NCBI RefSeq assembly: GCF_009764265.1
Contig: NZ_RWIR01000051.1
Span: forward strand, 1 to 64,000
Direction of reading: 5' to 3'
Source: Pseudomonas sp. PB101
GTDB taxonomy: Bacteria > Pseudomonadota > Gammaproteobacteria > Pseudomonadales > Pseudomonadaceae
Length of the DNA stretch: 64,000 bases
Below the pieces are notes generated by a model. It had not been told where the DNA came from. It searched no databases and saw only the letters and a list, made by a program, of their open reading frames with translations. Both the position numbers and the translations under genes were made by a program. Positions 56,345 through 62,909 of the stretch are shown here, piece after piece; position 1 is the first letter of the stretch, and every line of letters starts with the position of its first letter.

Positions 56345-56376
56345 AACCCCCGGCCCAGGCCGGGGGTTTTGTTTTA
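56345..56376 (+). terminator. Terminator after rpoD
   Basis: Hairpin AACCCCCGGCC...GGCCGGGGGTT followed by TTTTGTTTT, just past the rpoD stop. Confidence 0.9.
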
Positions 56377-56461
56377 TGGCAGATTAATATCTCAGCACCT
56401 CCCCCTCCGTCCCTAGCCCGTCTACACTCGAAACATTCCCCCGAGCCATAACGAGACCGTT

Positions 56462-59400
56462 ATGCCCAGACTGCCGACCGTGCTTTTTTTGCTGTCGCTG
56501 ATGACCTGGACCGCAACGGCTGGCGCTCTGACTCTCACTGACGATGAACGTAGCTGGCTGGCGGCTCACCCGGACTTGCGCCTGGGTGTCGATGCGTCGT
56601 GGCCGCCTTTCGAGTTCCGTGACGATGAGGGCCGCTATCAGGGCCTTGCCGCGGATTACATCGAGGTCATCCGCAAAAGGCTGGGGACCAGGCTCACGCC
56701 CATCGAGCCGGTCAGTTGGACCATCGTTCTGGAACAAGCCAAAAAGGGCAAAATCGATCTGCTGCCGGGCATCATGTCGACGCCGGAACGCCAGAACTAC
56801 CTGTCGTTCACCCGCCCTTACCTGGACTTCCCGATTGTCATCCTGGCCCATGTCGGAGGCCCCCAACCACATAACCTGCAAGACCTGTACGGCTTGAAAA
56901 TCGCCGTGGTGGAGAACTACGCTCCCCACGAACTGCTGCGCACCCACAATCCCGACCTGAACCTGGTGGCGATGCCCAACGTCAGCTCGGCGTTGCAGGC
57001 ACTGGCCACCGACGCAGTGGATGCAGTCGTGGGCGACCTGGCATCGAGCGTCTGGAGCCTGCGCCAGCTCAAGCTCGACGGGCTGTATGTCAGCGGTGAA
57101 ACGCCCTATCGCTATCAACTGGCCATGGCTGTACCTCGCGACAACACCATGCTCGTCGGCATTCTCGACAAAGTCCTGGCGGACATGAGCCCCGCCGAAA
57201 TCAGTGCAATCCAGGAGCATTGGGTCGGTAACGTCCTCGATCATCGAACGTTCTGGAATGACCTGCTGGTGTACGGCCTGCCCGGACTGCTGGTGCTGAC
57301 CCTCGTGCTGGCCGCGGTTATCCGTATCAACCGCCGCTTGAGCTCGGAAATCGCCCGCCGGGTCGATCTTGAACAGGAACTGCGCAGCAGCGAATACCAC
57401 TACCGTGGCCTGGTCGAGAGCCTGTCGGCCATCGCCTGGGAAGCCAAGGTCACCGACTACACCTACAGCTATGTATCGCCCCACGCCGAAGACCTGCTCG
57501 GCTATCCCCTCTCCCATTGGCTGATTCCCGGCTTCTGGCGCAACATCATTCACCCTGCCGACCTGATCCGCGCCCAGACTTTCTGCGATCACGAAGTGCT
57601 GGCCGGTCGCGATCACCGGCTCGACTACCGGGTGATCACCGCCGACGGCCGCACCCTCTGGGTGCGCGATATCGTCAGCCTGATCGAACACGGCCACGAG
57701 CCGGTGATGCGCGGGTTGATGATCGACATCACCGACGCCAAGCGCACCGAAGAAGCACTGCGCCTGTCGGAGCAGAAATTCGCCTCCGTGTTCCAGCAGT
57801 GCCCCGACATCCTGGTGATCGCGCGCCTCAGCGACGGTTGCTTGCTGGAGGTCAACGAAGCATTCGAAGAACAGATCGGCCTCAAGGCCGAGGACGTCAT
57901 TGGCCTGACCGCCACCGACCTGAACATCTGGGGCATTCCCGGCGTCGGGCCGGGCCTGTTGCAACGTTTGCAGGCCGGCAGCATCCGCAACCTGGAGATG
58001 CCCTTTCGTCGCAGCAACGGCCAGGTGTTTACCGGCCTGATCTCCGCCGAACCGTTCGACCTCGACATGACACCGGCGCTGGTGGTCGTGGTGCGCGACA
58101 TCACCCAGCTCAAGGAAACCCAGCAGCAACTGCAAACGTCCGAAGAAAAGTTCGCCAAGGCCTTCCATGCCTCCCCCGACGGCTTGCTACTGTCGCGGCA
58201 AAGCGATGGCTTGCTGATGGAAGTCAACGAGGGCTTTAGCCGCATCACCGGATTCAACAGCGCCATGTCGGTGGATCGCTCGGCGCTGGACCTTGGGATC
58301 TGGGTCAACCTCAATGAACGCAAGCAAATGCTCGACCTGCTGCACCGCGACGGCTTTGTCCGCGACTTCAGTTGCCATATACGCCGCAGCGACGGGCAGA
58401 TCCGCCTCTGTGAAGTGTCCAGCCGTCCGCTGCCGATTGGCGATGAAGACTGCATGCTGACCATCGCCAGGGACATCACCGAGCGCCACCTGATGCAGGA
58501 AAAACTGCAGCAGGCCGCCACCGTGTTCGAGAGCACCGCCGAAGGCGTGTTGATCACCGATACCCAACAGCACATCAGCGCGGTCAACCGTGCGTTCACT
58601 GAAATTACCGGTTACAGCGAAAGCGAAGCACTGGGTCACACGCCGCGACTGCTCGCTTCGGGCCTGCATGACAGCGCGTTCTACGCGGCCATGTGGCATC
58701 AATTGACCGCCGAAGGTCATTGGCAGGGCGAGATTTCCAATCGGCGCAAGAACGGCGAGCTCTATCCGAGCTGGCTGACCATCAGCGCCGTGCGCAACCG
58801 CGACAAGTTCATCACCCACTTTGTCGCGGTGTTCGCCGACATTTCCAGCCTCAAGCACGCCCAGGCCAAACTCGATTACCAGGCGCACCACGACCCGCTG
58901 ACCGGCCTGCCGAACCGCACACTGTTCGAAAGCCGCTTACTCACTGCGCTCAACAACCAGCAGGAAAACGGCGGCCAGGGCGCCGTGCTGTTCCTCGACC
59001 TGGACCGCTTCAAGCACATCAACGACAGCCTCGGCCATCCGGTCGGCGACCTGCTGCTCAAGGGCATTGCCGTACGCCTCAAGGAGCAGTTGCGTGACAT
59101 CGACACCGTGGCGCGCCTGGGGGGTGACGAATTCATCATCCTGCTTCCTGGCCTGCAACAGTCCAGCGATGCCGACAACATCGCCACCAAGTTGCTCAAT
59201 TGCTTCGGCGCGCCATTCCAGGCCGGTGAGCACGAGTTCTTCATCAGCGCCAGCATCGGCACCAGCCTCTATCCCAAGGATGGCTGCGACGTTGCCACAC
59301 TGATCAAGAACGCCGACGCCGCGATGTACCGCTCCAAGGCCAAGGGCCGCAACCGTGTCGAAAGCTACACCCGCGACCTCACTGCCCAGGCCAGCGAACG

Positions 59401-60208
59401 CGTGGCCCTGGAACACGAACTGCGCCGCGCCATCGAGCGCAACGAATTGCACCTGTGCTACCAACCGAAAATCAGCCTCGAAGACTACCGCCTGGTCGGC
59501 GCCGAGGCCCTGATCCGCTGGCACCATCCGACCTTTGGCGATGTGCCGCGGGAACACTTCATCCCGCTGGCTGAAGAAAACGGCATGATCCTGCAGATCG
59601 GCGACTGGGTCCTGGAAACCGCCTGCCGGCAAATGGCCGAATGGCACCGGCTGTACGAAAGCCCCGGCCCGCTGTCGGTTAACCTGGCCGGCGCCCAATT
59701 GCGCCAACCCAACCTGCTGAGCCGTATCGAACAGTTGCTCAAGGACAACGGCCTCAACCCCGGTTTCCTGCAACTGGAAATCACCGAAAACTTCATCATG
59801 AGCCAGGCCGAAGAAGCGCTGGCGGTGCTGCACCAGCTCAAAAAACTGGGCGTACAACTGGCCATCGACGACTTCGGCACCGGCTACTCGTCACTGAGCT
59901 ACCTCAAGCGCCTGCCGCTGGACATCCTCAAGATCGACCAGTCCTTCGTTCGCGGCCTGCCGGACGATCCCCACGATGCGGCGATCGTCCGCGCCATCAT
60001 CGCCCTCGGCCGCAGCATGCAATTCACCGTGATTGCCGAAGGCGTCGAGACCCAGGCACAGCAGCAATTCCTGGCCTATGAGGGATGCGAGCAAATCCAG
60101 GGCTACATCGTCAGCCTGCCCCTGCCCGCCGAAGAATTTGCCGCGACGTTTCTTCGTACAACCGTAATGGCTTTTTCGGATAGCACAGCCGCGAAACCGT
60201 CGCTATAA
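56462..60208 (+). CDS. Transmembrane SBP-PAS-GGDEF-EAL cyclic-di-GMP signalling protein
   Basis: 1248-residue protein. A signal peptide (to about 22) is followed by a periplasmic type 3 solute-binding domain (about 35-260), one membrane helix (270-290), several PAS/PAC domains (about 310-790), a GGDEF domain with intact GGDEF in RLGGDEFII and the inhibitory RxxD site (RDID) five residues before it, and an EAL domain with EALIRW and DDFGTGYSSL. Both catalytic sites look intact, so it could make and break cyclic di-GMP; which activity wins is not readable. The ligand is unknown. The tRNA promoter overlaps its end. Confidence 0.93.
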   Translation: MPRLPTVLFLLSLMTWTATAGALTLTDDERSWLAAHPDLRLGVDASWPPFEFRDDEGRYQGLAADYIEVIRKRLGTRLTPIEPVSWTIVLEQAKKGKIDLLPGIMSTPERQNYLSFTRPYLDFPIVILAHVGGPQPHNLQDLYGLKIAVVENYAPHELLRTHNPDLNLVAMPNVSSALQALATDAVDAVVGDLASSVWSLRQLKLDGLYVSGETPYRYQLAMAVPRDNTMLVGILDKVLADMSPAEISAIQEHWVGNVLDHRTFWNDLLVYGLPGLLVLTLVLAAVIRINRRLSSEIARRVDLEQELRSSEYHYRGLVESLSAIAWEAKVTDYTYSYVSPHAEDLLGYPLSHWLIPGFWRNIIHPADLIRAQTFCDHEVLAGRDHRLDYRVITADGRTLWVRDIVSLIEHGHEPVMRGLMIDITDAKRTEEALRLSEQKFASVFQQCPDILVIARLSDGCLLEVNEAFEEQIGLKAEDVIGLTATDLNIWGIPGVGPGLLQRLQAGSIRNLEMPFRRSNGQVFTGLISAEPFDLDMTPALVVVVRDITQLKETQQQLQTSEEKFAKAFHASPDGLLLSRQSDGLLMEVNEGFSRITGFNSAMSVDRSALDLGIWVNLNERKQMLDLLHRDGFVRDFSCHIRRSDGQIRLCEVSSRPLPIGDEDCMLTIARDITERHLMQEKLQQAATVFESTAEGVLITDTQQHISAVNRAFTEITGYSESEALGHTPRLLASGLHDSAFYAAMWHQLTAEGHWQGEISNRRKNGELYPSWLTISAVRNRDKFITHFVAVFADISSLKHAQAKLDYQAHHDPLTGLPNRTLFESRLLTALNNQQENGGQGAVLFLDLDRFKHINDSLGHPVGDLLLKGIAVRLKEQLRDIDTVARLGGDEFIILLPGLQQSSDADNIATKLLNCFGAPFQAGEHEFFISASIGTSLYPKDGCDVATLIKNADAAMYRSKAKGRNRVESYTRDLTAQASERVALEHELRRAIERNELHLCYQPKISLEDYRLVGAEALIRWHHPTFGDVPREHFIPLAEENGMILQIGDWVLETACRQMAEWHRLYESPGPLSVNLAGAQLRQPNLLSRIEQLLKDNGLNPGFLQLEITENFIMSQAEEALAVLHQLKKLGVQLAIDDFGTGYSSLSYLKRLPLDILKIDQSFVRGLPDDPHDAAIVRAIIALGRSMQFTVIAEGVETQAQQQFLAYEGCEQIQGYIVSLPLPAEEFAATFLRTTVMAFSDSTAAKPSL

Positions 60209-60209
60209 T
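60204..60209 (+). promoter_or_regulatory. Promoter -10 element of the CAT-anticodon tRNA gene
   Basis: A TATAAT at 60204-60209, inside the last codons of the preceding gene, lies 14 bases before the tRNA. The -35 region is not obvious. Confidence 0.55.
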
Positions 60210-60223
60210 CCGCGACCTACTGA

Positions 60224-60300
60224 GGGCCTATAGCTCAGTTGGTTAGAGCAGAGGACTCATAATCCTTTGGTCCACGGTTCAAGTCCGTGTGGGCCCACCA
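60224..60300 (+). tRNA. tRNA with CAT anticodon, probably tRNA-Ile2 (lysidine-modified)
   Basis: 77-nt cloverleaf with encoded CCA: acceptor GGGCCTA/TGGGCCC, D arm GCTC-GAGC, anticodon loop CTCATAA, T arm CACGG-TTCAAGT-CCGTG. The CAT anticodon alone fits Met or Ile2. The acceptor has C4:G69 and C5:G68, reported as positive determinants for the lysidine synthase TilS, and the body resembles E. coli tRNA-Ile2 rather than elongator tRNA-Met. So it probably decodes AUA as Ile, with Met as the alternative. Confidence 0.95.
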
Positions 60301-60306
60301 AACAAG

Positions 60307-60333
60307 AAAGCCGCGTTTTTACGCGGCTTTTTC
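60307..60333 (+). terminator. Terminator after the tRNA
   Basis: AAAGCCGCGT-TTTT-ACGCGGCTTTTT: a 10-bp stem ending in a U tract, 7 bases past the tRNA. Confidence 0.9.
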
Positions 60334-60439
60334 GTGTCTGACGTTTAGTTTTGTTTACTTAAGGTCTCGCTTTATCGGATGACGCCTTAGGACCTTGTAG
60401 GCAAACTCCGAATCTTGCTTTTGGGCACTTTGCCGCCTT

Positions 60440-60692
60440 GTTGCACTTTTCTTTGACGGAGTAGTCTCCGGACGTCGCTGACCTTTCAGCGGTCGGGCTT
60501 GGAAACCCGTTGAACTCTAGCCGCAACAGCGCCCTCATCATGATTGCTTGTATTTTGTGATCCTGAGTTATGACGGCTGTGCGTGGGACGCCTTCGGGCG
60601 TGCCGGTTCCTAGGTTCCCGGTTTTCCAACCTGCGTACGGCCGTCACCCATTCGCTTGGAAACGAATTTGGCGGCTCCTAGAACCCAGGAGC
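60440..60692 (+). ncRNA. Structured leader RNA upstream of the DUF3077 gene
   Basis: A series of hairpins on the plus strand with no supported gene. CGGAG-TAGT-CTCCG (60457-60470); CGCTGA-CCTT-TCAGCG (60476-60491); CGGG-CTTGGAAA-CCCG (60494-60509); a 13-bp closing helix between 60571-60583 and 60634-60646 (two G-U pairs) enclosing ACGCC-TTCG-GGCGT (60588-60601), a classic C(UUCG)G tetraloop hairpin, and GGTT/AACC (60605-60631); ATTCG-CTTGGAAA-CGAAT (60650-60667); and GCTCCT/AGGAGC (60674-60692), which pairs the AGGAG ribosome binding site. Two hairpins have the same 8-base loop CTTGGAAA. The 5' end is not known. Structure is seen in sequence; function is inference. Confidence 0.6.
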
Positions 60693-60697
60693 AATGC

Positions 60698-61012
60698 ATG
60701 ACTAAAGCAAATTCACCCTCAGACCTAAAAACTATCGGCTTCACCCCTTTCCTCTATCTCTCAGATCAACCGCTATTCCACGTCTGCCGCGATATCCCCA
60801 TCGCCGACGCCCTGGCGCAAGCCTCAGACCTGCTGTACCTCGCCAAGTCCCTGACCGCGGACGCCGCTTTCACCCAAGACTCCGACCGCCACGCCTGGGC
60901 GGCGCATTACCTGACGACGATGAGCAAAGCAGTGATCGATGATGTGGTAAAGGTATTGAAGCGGCGACCTGCTCAAACAAGAAAGGAAGCAAGCCCATCG
61001 AAAACTACATAA
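60698..61012 (+). CDS. DUF3077 domain protein
   Basis: 104-residue hypothetical protein, recognised from memory as a small family common in pseudomonads. ATG at 60698 has CAGGAG six bases upstream. Segments such as IADALAQASDLLYLAKSLT and HAWAAHYLTTMSKAVIDDVVKVL look amphipathic-helical; no membrane helix or catalytic motif is visible. The tail from about residue 89 is basic. Its ribosome binding site is in a hairpin of the structured leader, so translation is likely regulated. Function unknown. Confidence 0.75.
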   Translation: MTKANSPSDLKTIGFTPFLYLSDQPLFHVCRDIPIADALAQASDLLYLAKSLTADAAFTQDSDRHAWAAHYLTTMSKAVIDDVVKVLKRRPAQTRKEASPSKTT

Positions 61013-61031
61013 TCACGGCAGAGTTGAAAAT

Positions 61032-61065
61032 TCCCAAAAAGGGACCTATCGTTCCCTTTTTGGGA
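61032..61065 (+). promoter_or_regulatory. Double palindromic operator for the nucleotidyltransferase/HEPN module
   Basis: TCCCAAAAAGGGA (61032-61044) and TCCCTTTTTGGGA (61053-61065) are perfect 13-bp inverted copies, 8 bases apart. Each arm is itself a TCCC-N5-GGGA palindrome, and their centres are 21 bp (two helical turns) apart. It lies 16 bp before the ATG at 61081. Probably bound by the winged-helix protein encoded downstream (inference). Confidence 0.7.
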
Positions 61066-61080
61066 CTTATAGAGTCAGCC

Positions 61081-61683
61081 ATGCCTGCCATCCCGCTCAG
61101 CGATGCCCTATTTACCGCCACTCAGCAAAAAGTGCTGGGCATGCTGTATGGCAAACCGGATCAGAGCTTCTATGCCAATGAAATATCCCGCTGGGCGCAA
61201 GTCGGCAAGGGCAGCCTGATGCGTGAGCTGGAACGTCTGCATGGCGCAGGCATTCTCACCATGAGTCGGCGGGGTAATCAGACGCACTACCAAGCCAACC
61301 CTGAGTGCCCCATCTATGCAGAACTGCTTGGGATAGTGCGCAAGACCTTTGGTATTGCAGAGCAGTTGCGTACAGCCTTGTCTCCGCTGTCTGATCAGTT
61401 GGTATGGGCATTTATTTACGGCTCCATTGCCAAGGGAAACGAGCATGCAGGCAGTGACATTGACCTGATGTTGATTGGCGAAAATCTCAGTTACAGCAAT
61501 TTGATGGAACGGGTACTGCCCGTTGAGGAACAGCTTGGCCGCACCATTAACCCAACGCTCTACACCCTGGCCGACTGGCAAGCCAAGAAGGCGGGCGGCA
61601 ACAGCTTTGTAGTGCGGGTTGAGCAACAAGAAAAAATTGATTTGATTGGCCGCAATCCAGCAGAGGTAGCCGATGGGCAGTAA
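61081..61683 (+). CDS. Winged-helix protein fused to a minimal nucleotidyltransferase (MNT) domain
   Basis: 200 residues from ATG at 61081. An N-terminal winged helix (about 8-75) with recognition region VGKGSLMRELERLHGAGILT and wing SRRGNQTHY is followed by an MNT domain with the catalytic pattern GS (114-115) ... D126-x-D128 in YGSIAKGNEHAGSDIDLM. MNT antitoxins of type VII systems adenylylate a partner HEPN toxin; here the HEPN-like gene follows with 11-bp overlap. A TTG start at 61024 would read through the operator, so it is less likely. Fusion of the DNA-binding and transferase parts suggests autoregulation. Confidence 0.8.
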   Translation: MPAIPLSDALFTATQQKVLGMLYGKPDQSFYANEISRWAQVGKGSLMRELERLHGAGILTMSRRGNQTHYQANPECPIYAELLGIVRKTFGIAEQLRTALSPLSDQLVWAFIYGSIAKGNEHAGSDIDLMLIGENLSYSNLMERVLPVEEQLGRTINPTLYTLADWQAKKAGGNSFVVRVEQQEKIDLIGRNPAEVADGQ

Positions 61684-62101
61684 CGAAAATCTGGAAAACC
61701 TGGTGCGTAGCGGCGGCCTCAAAGCTGAACCGCCTGATCGCAAGGAATGTGAGGGGCTGCTGAAATCAGCCACGGACCGTTTGAAGGATGCTCACAGTTC
61801 GGCCCTGTCCTTCGCCAGTCGCTTCGACCTCGCCTACAACGCCGCCCATGCTCTGGCTCTGACTGCCATGCGTTTACAGGGGTTTCGCTCCGACCGTCGC
61901 TATCTGGTATTTCAGTGCCTGGTACATACCCTCGGCCTGAACAAAGTCCATGTACGCCTATTCGCGCTCTGTCACGAGCGCCGCAATCTGGCTGAGTACG
62001 AAGGTTACATGGATGTAGACGAAACCCTATTGGCTGAACTGTTAGCGGCGACTGATGCACTGTTGACACTGGTGCAAGACGCTATGCTCGCGAGCAAATA
62101 A
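61673..62101 (+). CDS. HEPN-like protein, putative toxin partner
   Basis: 142-residue, mostly helical protein. The C-terminal part has the segment HERRNLAEYEG (residues 101-111), which resembles the HEPN R-x4-6-H motif with Arg103/104, Asn105 and Tyr109, although the usual His is not at the expected place. ATG at 61673 has AGAGG six bases before it and overlaps the MNT gene by 11 bp. Assigned as the toxin half of an MNT/HEPN-like module by its partner and shape; RNase activity is not certain. Confidence 0.7.
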   Translation: MGSNENLENLVRSGGLKAEPPDRKECEGLLKSATDRLKDAHSSALSFASRFDLAYNAAHALALTAMRLQGFRSDRRYLVFQCLVHTLGLNKVHVRLFALCHERRNLAEYEGYMDVDETLLAELLAATDALLTLVQDAMLASK

Positions 62102-62116
62102 CGCTTCGACCCTTCG

Positions 62117-62797
62117 TTACTTCCAGTGCTGAACGACATCACTGCAACGGTCAGTCCAAACACTTAACGAGGGGATCGCCTGCACCGCCCGCAACCGTTC
62201 CAGAATCTGCCCCGTCAACACAACCTCATACGTATCCGCAGCCCGCCCCCATTGCTCCACAAGAACCATGCCGTCCACCAGCGCCATAGCCAATTCGGCA
62301 ATCGTCCCGGCCTGATCTTCGATGATTGTTTGAGTCCGACCCCACACCCGATCAGTCATCGCTTTAAGCTCCGCCGCTATGCGCTCAGCCGACGCTGGAT
62401 CGGTATCCGGGCAGGCAATATTGCGCAGTAGGTGCTGAAGCTCCCTGATCTTTGCGTAATCCTGCTCCGCGCCCTCCCCACCTTTGAGAATGGCGGTGGC
62501 TTTGCGCTTGTCGACGCGTTTGGCGGCTGAGGGTTTTGACGGCAGGGTTTGTGCCATTGCGCCAGCCAGGAGCACCATCATTCGGGCTTCCAGGTGTTCC
62601 TTCATGGCTTCCATCGACGAAAGGGGTCGCACCAAGGTAATGGAGGCCCCTCCGTGGTGCCGCAAATCCTTGGTCACTGTCAGGGTCACGCCGCCCGTTT
62701 CAAACCCCAAGGCGCGGGCCACCACGTAGTGCCCCATTTCGTGATGGGCGATCTGCAATGCACGGTCCCGTACAACAGCAGGTAGCTTTGTTGTCAT
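62117..62797 (-). CDS. Stand-alone M41-like (FtsH-peptidase-type) zinc metalloprotease
   Basis: 226 residues. Zinc motif HEMGH at residues 19-23 and a later acidic block EQDYAKI with Asp113, in the place of the third zinc ligand of FtsH M41 domains. The AAA+ ATPase domain and membrane helices of FtsH are absent. ATG at 62797 follows GAGG/GAAGG. It converges with the HEPN-like gene, 15 bp apart. Targets unknown; small M41-like proteins in accessory DNA may act on a stress or phage protein (inference). Confidence 0.7.
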   Translation of the reverse strand: MTTKLPAVVRDRALQIAHHEMGHYVVARALGFETGGVTLTVTKDLRHHGGASITLVRPLSSMEAMKEHLEARMMVLLAGAMAQTLPSKPSAAKRVDKRKATAILKGGEGAEQDYAKIRELQHLLRNIACPDTDPASAERIAAELKAMTDRVWGRTQTIIEDQAGTIAELAMALVDGMVLVEQWGRAADTYEVVLTGQILERLRAVQAIPSLSVWTDRCSDVVQHWK

Positions 62798-62864
62798 ACC
62801 CTTCACCTCGCACCCTCGACTGCCTCAATCCTAGCCGATTTCCACCCCCTCTCTTTCGCCCAAC

Positions 62865-62892
62865 AAAAAGCCGCGCAATGGCGCGGCTTTTT
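62865..62892 (-). terminator. Terminator after gcd
   Basis: AAAAAGCCGCGC-AATG-GCGCGGCTTTTT: a 12-bp perfect stem; the A run becomes the U tract on the minus strand. Confidence 0.9.
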
Positions 62893-62909
62893 GACCCAGA
62901 CTTCAGCCC

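Noticed and set aside
60359..60541. 60-codon minus-strand frame in the region after the tRNA
   Set aside because: It lies over the hairpins of the structured leader and has no recognisable motif; the base pattern is explained by RNA structure on the other strand. I cannot fully exclude it.
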